64,000 nt of DNA from Kalmusia sp. IMI 367209 (GCA_027946365.1 JAPEUQ010000001.1:2418001-2482000), one strand, 5' to 3'. Shown: positions 1 to 11,451, counted from the first letter of the stretch. Translations and numbers: made by a program. The notes: generated by a model from the letters alone, not told the origin.

Positions 1-461
1 AACAATATATGTTGCCCAGGTAGGCGGTGGCGGGTTGGGCTCTGCGTTGCCCCGTGGAGCTAGTGAATGCAATGAGAACTGATATGTTAGAGCTAGAATG
101 AGATTGGCTGCATGAGTGACACAAGTTCCTCCGCAGCAAGAAACCAGGCACATCAACGTAGGGGAGCATACACCGCTACAGAAAATGAGTTCTCCCATTC
201 ATCGATGTTTCTCTCGCGTTGCCCCGCATCTGAACCATACTGGGTCAGGACCGGTGAATGAAGGATACACGTGTTGGAGCGAACTTTCCTAATCGGGATG
301 GTCTGGCGAGGCTAGCGGTCTAGCGTTACGGGTGCTTGCTTTTGGCCATTAGCTGCACCGGTTCCACCGCATTATCAAAGCGCTCGGCCCTGCCTCCCTT
401 AAAACTGCGGTTTCCGTGCGATTTCGACACTGGTAACTCTGAACGCGTGTGGTGTACGGCA
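1..461. other. left-edge intergenic sequence
   Basis: No coding region is supported here. An open frame that starts at 336 runs into the first exon of the next gene, but its first part has no coding character. This stretch probably holds the promoter and 5' leader of the gene beginning at 462. Confidence 0.5.
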
Positions 462-1955
462 ATGGCTGGTCACTACGATTCTAACCAAACGGACCCCCGT
501 CGAAGTAGGTTTGATGCGGGTCAAGCCACAAAACAAACAGACGAACCCGTCTCTAATCGGCCGAACCTAAGCGTGGATGCGACTCGCAGGAAGAATAACG
601 AGTCTGTTGAGAATGACACGTCTGTCAAGGCAGCCGTGCTGGCTACTACACCTCCAGCTAGCGGGATCGGAAAGGGGATTGTGTAAGTAAATTTGTGCTG
701 CTTCAAAATGCATACGCCCTGCCCATACGTTTTACATGGAATCTCTGCACGAGAACGCGCGCTATCATCATGCAGCTTCAAACAGACTCCAGATTTCTCG
801 CTTTGGCGCTCAAGGAGCGATCTAAAAACAAACTCCAAAACATTCTCTTCACGTCCAGGGTTGCTCACAGTGCATAGCTCCCCAAGTATCTGTAGCGACA
901 ATACTTACAACGGTCCCGATGAGAATCAAGATGCACAGCTCAGGGCCTATACCATAAAGCTAAAGAAGGACAACGCCCTACTTGCAGCAGAGAAGGTCGC
1001 TGCTCTCCAAAAAGCCACTATCGCCCAAGAGGCGCTCGCCGACGCTACCAAGAGATCCGCCGACGACCAAAACAAGGTCGCTGAAGCCGTCAAGAAATAC
1101 GCGGATACTCACAGTCGCATCAAAGATACACGAAAGATATATGCCAGATTAGAAGAGTCATATGCTAGGCGGCTCACAGAAAAGGACAACGCGGTCCAAG
1201 AAAACAAACTATTAGAGCAACAAATGAAAGACTTGAGGCAGAAAAATTCCGACCTAGCGACAGAGAAGCTTGAGTTGATGAGACTCAATTATGACATCGC
1301 CGAAGAGAGCGCCATCCTGAAGTCAGAAAACGCGGAGCTTGTTGAGCATAAGTTGTCTAATGAGGCGAGAATGAAGGATCTCGAAGCAGATCTCGAAGAG
1401 CTCAAGAGGTTGAGGGAGCATGATGCAGCGAAGCTGGAGCAGTATAAAGCAATCAAAGAAGATAAAGACAAATTGCAGGAGAATCTAGATGCTCTAGTGC
1501 AAATCGAGAAGAACACAAAGAAGGATCGCAAGAGGGATCGCTCAAGCACTCGGTCAAGAAGTCCACCTAGCCGTTATACGGGCCGTTCGAGAGTGCCATC
1601 TGCCTATCGCGACGAGTATTATGATGGACAAGGCTACGATCGGTTCAGGGCCAGGTCGAATTATCATGAGGATGCCTACCGTTCGCGCGACCGCGGCGAT
1701 TTCTATGGGCCTCCTGCTGAAAGCCCTTACGCGTCGCCTCGTGGAGAATTAAGTGGCGCACAAAGGCCATACATCGCCAATCACAGTGATCATCCCGTGC
1801 TGTCATCTAGAGAACGCCGGATTGACAAGAAGGCCACAGAGGAAATCGAAGCGACACAAGCACCTAAATCCACAAGAATTCCCACAGGACCGAGAGCAGG
1901 AGCTGATCTCCCTTCGAAGCCGAAATTCAAACGCGCCAAGCAGAGTAACGGCTAG
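462..1955 (+). CDS. coiled-coil protein with Arg/Ser-rich tail, unknown function
   Basis: Two-exon model. Exon 1 is 462-682, followed by a GTAAGT donor at 683. Exon 2 starts at 878 or 896 (both AG acceptors keep phase) and ends at 1955, giving 432 or 426 aa. The N-terminus is polar and low in hydrophobics. The middle, coded by roughly 950-1510, is a long heptad-rich coiled coil full of Lys, Glu and Leu. It is followed by an RS/SR stretch (KKDRKRDRSSTRSRSPPSR) and a Tyr/Arg-rich disordered tail ending in basic residues (KPKFKRAKQ). No catalytic domain is visible. The RS-like tail suggests an RNA-associated or nuclear protein, but that is inference. Splicing is inferred from frame continuity; the choice between the two acceptors is open. 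Confidence 0.7.
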
Positions 1956-2321
1956 CTACCGTCGTTTAATCAGTTGAATAACGCGTAGTAAAGTGAAGGC
2001 CAACTACCATCGACCGAATCGGGTTCTGCACAAGGCCATGTGCATATGGCTAATTTAAGAGCAAAAAGCTTGGTATGAGGATGTTGGCTTGGAAAAACGC
2101 CTGACGTTGGATTAAACATGCCACAGATGCCGCCATGCTATGCCACCTCCATTCATTCACTCACTTTTGATTCTTCTTCTCGGGATGGTTAGTGGCTCGC
2201 ACGTGCCGAGCACGCTTCTTTCCTCCCTACCAAACCCTCCTGTTGATAGCGATATCCCTCTTAACAGCATTATCTTCCCTCAAGCCTGCGATACCCCTCT
2301 GAAAAGAGCATGCTGCTCTCC
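1956..2321. other. intergenic, convergent 3' ends
   Basis: This stretch lies between the plus-strand coiled-coil gene and the minus-strand two-TM gene, so it should hold two 3' UTRs. I see no coding or structural RNA signal in it. Confidence 0.45.
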
Positions 2322-2718
2322 TTATGTAGCGACACGATACTCTCTTATTGTAGTATTACCAATGGATCCCACTTGATACACATCAAAATGCATTCCACCG
2401 ATGCCTTCGACATACCGCTTTCGTGAAGTCGCCCCCGACCCATCATTTAATAAGTATAACACCGCCAGCACGCCGACAAAACCAACCATCATAGGCACCA
2501 CTATCCATATAGCAATGTAATGGCAGACGGTCATTCCTATTCTCAGGCTCATCGGCATGGACACTGGCGGTACCGTCCTGGGCTTCCTCCTCTTCGTGAT
2601 GGCTATACCGATAAGTAGGATTGAGGCTACGAAGATACCGATAGCGACCTACGCTTGCGTGAGCTCATCAACACAGCATATCCACGTGGGAGCTTACCTG
2701 GTTCACCATGTTGCCCAT
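2322..2718 (-). CDS. small spliced two-transmembrane protein, unknown
   Basis: Model: exon 1 is 2718-2698, seven codons (MGNMVNQ). A 49-nt intron (2697-2649, GTAAGC...GTAG) follows, then exon 2 at 2648-2322, giving 115 aa. The phase closes exactly and the donor is consensus. Two hydrophobic helices are seen: residues about 8-24 (VAIGIFVASILLIGIAI) and about 51-74 (around YIAIWIVVPMMVGFVGVLAV). They are separated by a basic loop containing TKRRKPR. The tail of about 40 residues is polar with a Gly-rich patch. The first helix follows the initiator almost at once and could act as a signal anchor. I recognise no family. Membrane location is inferred from hydropathy only. A chance open frame is possible, but the two helices and clean splice sites argue for a real gene. 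Confidence 0.55.
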
Positions 2719-3941
2719 TTCAAAGCGAACCGACCTCCGCGAAAGTCAAGACGAAGTACTTCGCATGTACTGGTAGTCGCTATCCAATTTCGGTACCCGA
2801 ACGCTGAGGATCAAAGGACGACAATACTCCTCACATAGCCAAAACCTCGAAAGGAGCGCAAATCGGCCTGTTCAGACATGCGGTTCCACCCCATTATGTT
2901 TGCGCCAGAACCACATCAAATGTTCTGCTGACGACCGCCATTATGCGCTTAGCGAAAGGGTAAGCGAACGCCCTACCACGACATGGCAAGGGTGTTGTAC
3001 TTTAAACGAGGTTGGGGTTTTGATAGGTCGGGAGGTTGTAAGCGCAACTAGGATGGCTCGCGATCTATTACTGATAGAGATGCTTTTTTGTTTGATGTGG
3101 GTACTATGAGAGTCAAAATGCCGCCATAGGATATCGTTTGTCGCACTCAGTCGTGGGGATAAGCCAAACTTTTAATCTAAAAGAGTATCCTGGTGAGCTG
3201 TCATCATGAGTTGAGTCATGGTCAGCATCATCGGTGAGAGTCGGTGGGTAGGATCAGTGGCTGCTTAGAGCAACGTGCAGGTACTTTGCAAAATGTGCTT
3301 AGAAAAGACCCTGGGATCATCAATTATGCAGATAGTGGTGAATAAAATTGATTGTTGTAGCGATAAACGAATTTAATACCTCTAAGCCAGATGAAGGTCG
3401 AAAGATCCATGCCTGCCGCAATCCCAGCCTTACATGCCCCACATTTCTCATGCCAAAAGATTTATGTAGTCAGGAGTAATCGTCCGTCTTACAAAAAGTG
3501 AGTCTAAAATGTATCTACAAAGAAGGTAAGTGTTGGAAGGAGTGACGAGAAAAAAAATGAGGTAAAACAATATTGGCAGAGTGACCGACAAAGAATGTAC
3601 AAGAAAGTAAGGGTAGTCGTAAGGTTGTAAATGTAGCAAATACAGTAGAAAGATAATGAGTGACTGAATGAAAACAATGATTGCACAGCAATCTGATGCG
3701 AGCGAATATGATGAAAAGGTATGAATGAGTGACTGAAAAGTGTAAAAGTATGTTCGTGAATGTGTAAAAGGAGGGACAGAAGTTAATTGAAAAGAATTTA
3801 CATGAAGAATTGATGGATACAAAAGTGAAGAAGGAAGGATATTTACAAAGAAGTTTGGGGGTAGACCATGTTAGCGAAAGAAGTCAAAGTCATCATAAAG
3901 GCATCCTGAAATGAGCGAATGCGGTCATAGCTCCTGATTGC
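2719..3941. other. gene-poor stretch with purine-rich strand
   Basis: No gene is supported. From about 3450 to 3860 the plus strand is strongly A/G-biased, with a recurring ATGAGTGACTG word (near 3657 and 3724, and again near 4458). That bias removes stop codons on the minus strand and creates a spurious minus-strand open frame of about 124 codons rich in Leu, Phe and Tyr. Confidence 0.5.
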
Positions 3942-4352
3942 TTAGAAATACTGCTCCACAGGAGTCCAACCGTCGTCCAAAAATGCTCGCCTGGCGCTAG
4001 GAATGCTCCTACGGGAGAGATTGCTGTGTGCTGAACTTTGGGATACGAATGACGATATCGATGTTGAAGAGCTTGCGGTATTAGATCTTGACCGGCGAGT
4101 CGCCATAGGAAGATGCATGCTGCTTGTGGAGGCCCTTGAATTGAGGGAACTGTAGGAGGTGGACGATGAGATAGAAGACAAGGCTCTAACAGTGTTGCTA
4201 GAGTAGATGGCTCTAGCGTCATCGTCTTTCTTGCTACAAGTGCGAGAGCCGAAGAAGCGGTTGACGAAGGACTGTTTCTGCTGAAGACGCAAATGCGCAA
4301 AGTCGGGGTCGCAGCTTGGGAGGAGATCGTATGGAATGTCGTAGTTGCCCAT
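3942..4352 (-). CDS. Ser-rich small protein, unknown function
   Basis: A single exon of 136 aa starts at the ATG at 4352. The N-terminus (MGNYDIPYDLLPSCDPDF) is the most ordered-looking part. The rest is Ser/Arg-rich and low complexity, with several RRS/SR motifs that could be kinase sites. The end, AFLDDGWTPVEQYF, is acidic-aromatic and looks like a conserved short motif. No transmembrane segment, signal peptide or known domain is visible. Upstream on the same strand lies an open frame (4668-4396) that may be a leader ORF or an unrelated small gene. Confidence 0.6.
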   Translation of the reverse strand: MGNYDIPYDLLPSCDPDFAHLRLQQKQSFVNRFFGSRTCSKKDDDARAIYSSNTVRALSSISSSTSYSSLNSRASTSSMHLPMATRRSRSNTASSSTSISSFVSQSSAHSNLSRRSIPSARRAFLDDGWTPVEQYF

Positions 4353-5655
4353 GTTTGCGGTTTAAAATGAACGTTGGTATTCCCCGGAATGCAGTCTAAC
4401 GGTAGACAAGAAATATTGGTGGTAATGAATGGATATTGGCTCTAGGCTGAGTGTGTAATGAGTGACTGTCTGCTCTGCAGTGCTGGGTGAGGACTTGATG
4501 GCACGATTCATGAAGTTCATCTTCTAGCGTATATGTATTCTTCATAGAGTAGCCTGATTTCCATGCTGGTGGTGGGAATGGCGGAGGTGTTGGGACCTGA
4601 AACAACGATTGCTTATCGTCCGTTGCCCTGTCCGATGCTCTGGGTTGTGCACGACCCTGTTCACTCATAGCTCCGATATCTCTAAGCTCTACGGGGCACG
4701 CACTAGGCTGTGGCACTAACGTGCGACGTATGTAGCAACCAAGCGTTCTGAATTGCTTTTCGTGACATCTGAAATGTTATTATGCGTATGTACATACACA
4801 CTCCTCGGCTACAACTCTATCCCAATCTACCAACACGTATGGCAAAAGTATGGAACTATCGCTAGACAACGTCCGAATGGGGTAAAAAGCTCCTCCGATG
4901 GAGTATTCTCGTCAATTCTGTACTCGTACGATTGGGTCGCCTACAGGTGGCTGAGCATAAGAAGGTCTCTGAATAAGCTCCGGCGGACGCGAGAAATACA
5001 AGAGTTGGGCTTTCTGCTCCAACCGTGAGCTCACCACCGGAGAAAACCGCTGTGCCACTCTGCATGGACTCCGTATCGTCCGATTCCTTCTGCGTCACAT
5101 TATTTGTATCGCAAGACAAGACTCGCTTGGAATTTTTTCTTCTATATCAACACTCAGCTGCCTTCTCCGGTGGCGCGCTATGATGGTGGGCGTCTCGAAA
5201 AGCCTGCGGAGTCGGGGATGTACATCGGCAACATCAACGCGCGCACGCCGTGTCTGCCACTGGGGAACGTGCTTCTAGCAAGTAAGTCAGTGACCACCGC
5301 CTGTACACGCAATCAACTCGGAGAGTTGTCCCACGGAGTAGGATGACTTGGGAGGGGTCACGCGTTGTCAAGGAAAGATGGGCCTGGAAAATGCTGTGTC
5401 CGATTTCGGCCTAGCGTAAGATTTGTCATCCATATCCTTACATCGTGGAGCAGGTCTTAGTATTCAGTCAATGGCATACTTTAATGACATACTAGTCTCT
5501 CAAGGTCTCTGCTAATACAACGCCTAGCAGCACCCCCAATATGGTAGTATGCATATGGACACGTTCTTCGCCGTCTCATACTCCACATTTTGATAGCCCG
5601 CGTGCAGCTGATCCACATTCTCGTCACTTCACCCTGGTGAAGCGCATAGAGAGCT
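4353..5655. other. intergenic with weak open frames
   Basis: A minus-strand open frame from the ATG at 4668 to 4396 contains a Pro-rich run (PTPPPFPPPAW). It could be an upstream ORF of the Ser-rich gene or a small gene; I cannot decide. Short frames on both strands between 4750 and 5350 have no recognisable domain or splice partner. The remainder shows nothing. Confidence 0.4.
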
Positions 5656-6741
5656 TTACTGCTCCCTGACAGGACCACCCACACGTTCATGAATACGTGT
5701 GCGTTTCATGCCGACTTGAACTCCTGCGTCGGCACACAGGTCCTTGCGCTCAGCCCTGAGCTTCCTGATCTCTCGATCTTTATTGAAGATCATCTGACGC
5801 AAGCCAATGTTTTCGTCCTCCAACTCTTGTATGCGAGACTCTGTTTCGGAACCCGATTCAGACTCCAGCTGCTTCATGCTGCCAGGCCGAATGTCTGGGG
5901 AGGCACCGAAGGGTCTGTCGTGCAGCTGGCTACGGCAAAGCATAGGATGGAAAGGCAGTGAGCCAGACCGCTTTGGAGGAGATACAGGAGGTGCAGCTTT
6001 ACGACGCTTTAATGCTGGCAATCCAGGAAAAGACTCCCACGCAGTCTCCTCTACTTTGACTACGAGCGGTCAGATGGGACGCAATGCCGTGAGGCGTTAA
6101 CTTACTCTGAGAGCCGCCAAACTGCGTAATACTTTTTGACGAGGGAGAGCTTGCAGCATCTTGTAATTTTTCAGCCTTCATTCTGAGGCGAGGATCTAGT
6201 CCGGTATTGACGTTGTTGCCTCTCAAGGGAGATGCTGGCTGGCAAACCACGATGGAGCCTACAGCTTGCTGTCCCAAGCGCATCGCAGCTCCAATCGACG
6301 GAGCTACAGCCTGAAGCGATCGCGCCCGGGCAGCTCGGTATTCTCCTGAGGCGATCTGCTCAGGCGAAGAAACGAGCTTCGGCTTGTGTATAATGCCCAT
6401 AACACGCTCGGTCGAACCACTGATGACAGGAGCCTTCTGCCCCAGCGCCAGGGTATTTGCCCCAGAGCGCTGGATGATCACGGGCTCCATCTTCTCTTCA
6501 AGCGGCCCTGGACATGGTCAGCCTCAATCGCGAGTGGTTGGGCGAAGAATGATAAACCTTTTAGGTCGACCATCTGCTGACGCGAGGGATGCATGCTATC
6601 GCTTTGCTGCTTGGCTTCAGTTGCAGATTGCTCGAGGCCAGCAACAGGCTGTTTGAAATCAGTCGCGGGTTGCTCAATCTCGGCAGCAGGCATGCTAGAC
6701 TTGTCTTTGTACAGCGCGTTGACAAGATAAACGCTTGCCAT
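5656..6741 (-). CDS. nuclear-looking protein with C-terminal coiled coil, unknown
   Basis: Three exons: 6741-6558, 6507-6106 and 6059-5656, giving 329 aa. Intron 1 (50 nt) has a weak GTTTAT donor but a good GCTGAC branch point and CAG acceptor. Intron 2 (46 nt) has GTAAGT and TAG ends. Both junctions restore frame and read through continuous polar sequence. The protein is mostly disordered, with a basic cluster (LPALKRRKAAPP) resembling a nuclear localisation signal, then a Ser/Glu stretch and a short coiled coil (ESRIQELEDENIGLRQMIF and following) near the C-terminus. No enzyme motif is seen. A DNA-associated or scaffold role is possible but is not shown by the sequence. Confidence 0.65.
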
Positions 6742-7330
6742 TGCCGCGGTTCTGCTAAGAAAGCAGCGGCAAACGGATATGCGGGATGTGTTTGCATCTA
6801 TGTATCGGAAGGCAGCGACGGCGGCGACGGCGAGATGGCACCCAGGCAACGCGTGCGCGTGGAAGGCGCTCCACGCGTGTAGATGCGGAAGTTACGATCG
6901 AGCAACTATCATACACGCCGTCGAGATCGACCAGCATGATTGATCTATTCGTAGACGTATTGCATACGCTACATAGCTATGGGCCATTCAAAACATGATT
7001 GAGCATGTCCGACATACCGTCCTGTCATGCATGCACGATGTATCCCGAGCCAACTCCCTCAACTGCGCAAGAGGTCGTGTATAAACACAATGTAGATCCT
7101 GGAACCTCTCACGTTAACTTTCACCACATAGAATTGGATCGAATCGAAATAACAGTCTTCACCGGCACGGATTTCCGTCTTTGGGGAAGCTCTACAAATC
7201 AGTCCCGCATCCCTCACGCTTGACCTCCACATCCAATCCTCGGACCCTACTAACAGTCCGATAGTCGTACCAACTTCGCCACCATATCCTTCACGGCGCT
7301 ATGGATTCTGCTTCAGGCCGTACGTAACAA
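6742..7330. other. divergent intergenic region
   Basis: This lies between two genes transcribed away from each other (starts at 6741 and 7331) and probably contains both promoters. Short frames here have no domain content. Confidence 0.45.
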
Positions 7331-7804
7331 ATGCTTCCAGTGTCCGTTCGGCCAGCTCCTTACGTGCCAAATCTAGCCGCACTCTGTATCGCCAATCTCC
7401 GGCAGAAGATCGAGGATCTCCAGCACCGCCTAGAGAAGGCCGAAGCTGATACGGTACGCGCCAACAACAACACGAAGAAGCTAGCCGCGTGGATGCTCTG
7501 GTACCAAGGACAACTTCTCCAAGAGAAGGCTGCGTTGCAGCAAGCCAATACGAGCCTCCTCCTTCTCCTTGCCGGCTCGCGGGAGAAAGGCGCTACGACT
7601 AGTCTTGAGGGTATGCAAGGAAACGAGGTCAGCAGTGTTGATGCAAGGCGCGATCCAGCCTTTCGTCAGGCAGATGAAGATGATATCGACGAGGACAGCT
7701 ATAGTCCTTCGGTGGACGAGCATGTGCCTTCACTTGAGGAGCAGGTGGATAAGATGATCGCGGAAGAGGGTGAAAAGGTCATGAAGCGCGAGAAAAGGGT
7801 TTGA
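7331..7804 (+). CDS. short coiled-coil protein, unknown
   Basis: A single exon of 157 aa. Residues about 20-80 form an amphipathic helix with heptads (LRQKIEDLQHRLEKAEAD, then Gln/Leu-rich repeats), as in coiled-coil adaptors. The second half is acidic and disordered and ends with Lys/Arg-rich residues. No known domain is recognised. An ATG at 7301 is cut off by a stop after eight codons, so the ATG at 7331 is the first usable start. Confidence 0.55.
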   Translation: MLPVSVRPAPYVPNLAALCIANLRQKIEDLQHRLEKAEADTVRANNNTKKLAAWMLWYQGQLLQEKAALQQANTSLLLLLAGSREKGATTSLEGMQGNEVSSVDARRDPAFRQADEDDIDEDSYSPSVDEHVPSLEEQVDKMIAEEGEKVMKREKRV

Positions 7805-8052
7805 TCTGTTCAGCGACGCTTGGATTCCTTTTCATGTGGGATAATTGCATAATGCCACGCCTCACGGTGTTTCGCATAGCTGTACTGTCGAATTGGCGAT
7901 ACGATCAAGGACGGATTGAAATCAGAGAGCAACATCCAATGTGGGAAGCAGATACGAAGTAGCTATTTTGCTTTAATCTCAATGTGAGGACTCTTACATC
8001 CGAGCGAAAGATTATATAGGCTTCAATGCACCTTCTAAGACTAGCGGCCAGT

Positions 8053-9015
8053 TCATTTAGGCACAACCGTATCCTTGTTGTTCTCCAAAAATTGGCGGAA
8101 AGTTGTAAGCGGAACGCCATAACTCTTGATCTCACCCATATCCGCAATCCCTTCAAGATGCTTCATGAGCGCCTGTCCCACAACATACGGATTGTTCGCC
8201 TCCTTCTCATTCTCTTCCGGAGTGCGATAATGGATATCTATCTTCTTGCCACTCGCTCTTTCGATCTCAGATAGAATCTCTGCCACCGTAAGCTCCTCGC
8301 TCACCACACTGACAGCCTCACCAGTGAACTTGTCGGGAGTATTGAAAATCATAGCAGTGAAAGCTCCGATGTCATCGGGGTCAACGGTAGGGATGACCCA
8401 CTCTGGCTGATAGCTACTGATAAATCTGCCTTGGGATAGACCAGGGTATTGGGTATCAACAACAGGTAGAGTAACATTGGTGTTGAACCAGCCTGGGCGA
8501 ATCATCGTCCATGGAATGCCAGACTCGCGGACCATCTTCTCAACCTCGATTTTGCCGGTCACCGCGAAAGCTATGAAGGGACTGGAGAATATTTCGGTGA
8601 TATTGGAGGCTTTGAGACCAAGTTGGGTCGAGACCGCAATGTGTTTAACGCTTGCGTTTTTGGCCACGTCTAGCAGGATGCGTGCCTCACGTGTTTCCGA
8701 ATCATCGAACGAAGGCATTTGGGTGAGAAAGACCGCATTGCACCCTTTTATGGCTTCTTCAATGCTAAGGTGAAGTCAAGATTAGTAGATGTGTGTGTTG
8801 ATGTAGTTACAGCGCAAGGCTCCTTACGAGGTGGCATCGCTGAGACTGCCCTTGTGGAGAGACACGGCCTCACCGAACTCCTTCAAGGCGAGAGCACGCT
8901 CAGATGAAGGATCCGAGACTAAAGCGTGGACATTCCATCCGGTCTTTGTTAGGTGTTTAACAACAGCCTTTCCTTGGGAGCCAGTGGCACGAATGACGAG
9001 TGCTGTCTTTGACAT
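8053..9015 (-). CDS. NmrA-like NAD(P)-binding oxidoreductase
   Basis: Two exons, 9015-8828 and 8764-8053, joined across a 63-nt intron (GTAAGG...TTAG), encode 299 aa. The N-terminus (MSKTALVIRATGSQGKAVV) carries the TGxxG dinucleotide-binding motif of the NmrA/HSCARG branch of atypical short-chain dehydrogenases. Typical family features follow: the segment read as AVFLTQMPS, a (V/I)KHIAVST-type strand, and a late FTGEAVSVVSEELTVAEI segment. The length matches the family (about 290-320 aa). Members are either true NAD(P)-dependent reductases or redox sensors that bind dinucleotide and modulate transcription factors; the sequence does not say which. It is divergent from a Zn2Cys6 regulator that starts 547 nt away. 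Confidence 0.85.
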
Positions 9016-9561
9016 GGCGAAGCTCTAATCAGGAAAATGTAATGAATACTCGTGAGGGTTTCCAAGAAAGTGAAGATAGGGATGATGAGAGACTAGGCTA
9101 CTGTAGACGCAAGTCGGCTGATATGGTGGTCGGAGGATTCGGCGGTTATGTGAAATAGGAGTACGGCGTAGCCAGGCTTGATGATTTCAGTTCCATTTGA
9201 AGCTTTCAAATCTGTTTTTATATTGCCCAATGGGAGTTCCGCTCCGCACACTGCGGAGGCTCGTGAGGAAATCCGCGCCTCTCCCACAACGGAAGTCCGC
9301 AGTTCCGCATTCGGCTCGTGGAGCATGGCGGAAGCCCGCACACATCAACTAGACTTCGTCAAAATATCGCAAAGGATAAAATGTATTGACATCTTTCATA
9401 AGTGTTGCAAGAGTGGAAGAAGGCACTGGTTGTTTGGCAGGAACGTCTACCAGAGCCCTAGACCTCATTGGTCCACAACCGACAGCGAAAGGATTGGTAA
9501 GCACCCATCTCATCCTAGAGCAAGCGTTTCTTGAACCCACACCATCTTCATACATCTCAAT
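9016..9561. promoter_or_regulatory. shared divergent promoter, NmrA-like / Zn2Cys6 gene
   Basis: This 546-nt spacer separates the divergent oxidoreductase and regulator. It is rich in CCG/CGG triplets and contains a perfect 6+3+6 inverted repeat at 9243-9257 (TCCGCACACTGCGGA), which reads as CCG-N7-CGG. Zn2Cys6 factors often bind paired CGG triplets, so autoregulation or co-regulation is plausible but untested. Confidence 0.45.
9243..9257. promoter_or_regulatory. palindromic CCG-N7-CGG site
   Basis: TCCGCA and TGCGGA arms flank a CAC spacer. The everted CGG half-sites match the general architecture of Zn2Cys6 binding sites. The link to the neighbouring regulator is inference. Confidence 0.35.
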
Positions 9562-10977
9562 ATGCCCCCTGAACGCGTGCGAACTACCAACTCCCAAGGA
9601 CGTCAAAAATCATGCTCAGAGTGCGCGAAAGCAAAGCGGAGATGCGACCTGCAGCAACCGCACTGCCTTCGCTGCACCAGGCAAAAGCTAACCTGCACTT
9701 ATCCACCACAGCCTAATGCATCTGTCGTTCTGACGCCTCCCGACCCTGACGAGACACCTCTGATCGATGAGTTATTTGGGGATGCAACGCTGGATTTACC
9801 GTTCGATTTAGATGTTCCGACTGTGTCCACTACGCCGGCCGTCGAGCTCCTTGACCTTTATCCTATAGACTTTTCGGGACCGATGACCGGTTTGGAAGAA
9901 GCCAACAATACACTGCAAAGCTTTGGAGGAGCTAAGACTTTTGATGTGCCGTCTCGAACTGGGTTTTCTTCATCCAGATCCTTTTCAAATCTCATTGTAT
10001 CTGAGCTCTTCGAATCGCGTGTGGGCTACTCTATGGACCAATGGAAGCTTGCCCCACGTATGATGGTGGAGAAGAACTGTACACCATGGAGTCATCCAAA
10101 TCTGTACGAAGAAGTGATGCCACGTTCCATGCAAGGTGTGTACGCCCATTGTTCGCACCGCGTTGGCATATCGTTGACCAGCTTCGAACAGATGCGTTCG
10201 CGGCTTGCTCATTATACATATCCCGCACTGAGACTAATGCAAAGTTTGTCCTACGCCATATTACCGAGCGTGCTCATGAGCTTGTGGAGTCACCAATGCC
10301 TACTAGACCAGCCGAAGTAATCGCGCGGGCACACGCCGTCCTCTTATATCAGGTCATGTTAATTTGTAGCGATGATGTAAGTCCTAGAACCACACGAGAT
10401 ATCAGGCTTCTCGACTTGGCCTTCACTCTCTTCGAACTTTCGCATCTTGTCATTACCTCATCTTACCAGAACACAGTTTCGTTACTATTGCCAGACCCAG
10501 ACGCTCCTACCCCATCTAAGCGACCTCTGTGAGTCCCTCTACAATCTCGTGACTCAAGATCAATCCAAGCACCAAGACTTCGCCAAAACGCTTCCCCTCT
10601 ATCCTAGCTCGCTCGCTCGCTCCGCGTGGCTGTCCTTCATACTGCGGGAATCTTATCGACGGACCCTACTTGCCGTCTGTCATGCAGTGTCCATATGCAC
10701 CCTTCTCCAGGGCCAACTGATCGCGTGCAACGACCGTTTTGCTGTCGATAACCGTGTAACTCTCTCTGCCGCTTTGTGGGAGGCAAAGTCACCTTTAGAG
10801 TTTGCAATAGCTTGGAACGAGAAGAATCACTTTTTGATCAAGGAAATGGATTTTACTGAGGTTTTGAGTTCGGCGGATGCTAGTGATGTCGATGTGTTTG
10901 GACGGATGATGATGGTCGGGCTTATGGGGGCTGATGATGTGAGGGGCTGGCTTCATTCAAAGGGTGGGAAACTGTGA
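9562..10977 (+). CDS. Zn2Cys6 transcription factor
   Basis: Three exons: 9562-10135, 10192-10376 and 10477-10977, giving 419 aa. Intron 1 is 56 nt (GTGTGT...ACAG). Intron 2 is 100 nt (GTAAGT...ACAG). The N-terminus holds a complete binuclear cluster with Cys18, 21, 28, 35, 38 and 45 (CX2CX6CX6CX2CX6C) and a basic segment (AKAKRRC). The downstream part, read as MPRSMQDAFAACSLY, LRHITERAHEL and LLYQVMLICSDD, resembles the conserved middle region of AflR-like and related regulators. I chose these junctions because they reproduce that family pattern; an unspliced reading would stop at 10320. The target is unknown. Its divergent neighbour is the NmrA-like oxidoreductase. Confidence 0.85.
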
Positions 10978-11451
10978 CGAAGCACCAAGGCTGTGTGGAC
11001 TTTATTTATAAGTTGGACATATCGACCAAATGATTGTGGCAATGTTATCGAGGCGGGGAAAGAAGAAAGCTTCTCCGTTCGTCTAGTGAGAGCAGAATAG
11101 ATCCGACTCACCGTTGACATTCGGATCTATGGGAGCCTTCGCATTTTGAGAATGTCGAGTCGGTTTCACTTCCGGCGACAGATGAGATTGATCCGACGAA
11201 GGATTGATGAGGTAATAGGTGGCACGATATTGTATGGATGTAGGGTTACTCTAGCTTGATTTGGGCTGATAGCAACACAAGAGTATGTCGATAGTATGAC
11301 CGTTCATCAACAACATGTCCAAGTCGTATAAAACTGTTATATTGGAGTGCTAGCAAGTGCAGCGTCTGCTATACTGTATACAGTGTCTTCTTCAACCCAC
11401 TAGAAATATTTACACATTAATTTGAACTAATTATCTCAGAACGCCCAGTCT
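10978..11451. other. intergenic, convergent 3' ends
   Basis: This separates the end of the Zn2Cys6 gene from the end of the minus-strand Rds1-like gene. I see no gene, RNA or repeat in it. Confidence 0.5.

Noticed and set aside
3448..3822. Minus-strand 124-codon frame rich in Leu, Phe and Tyr
   Set aside because: Created by the purine bias of the plus strand; no domain, low complexity.
7301..7330. Possible 21-nt intron linking an upstream ATG to the 157-aa coiled-coil gene
   Set aside because: Too short to be spliced by the fungal spliceosome.
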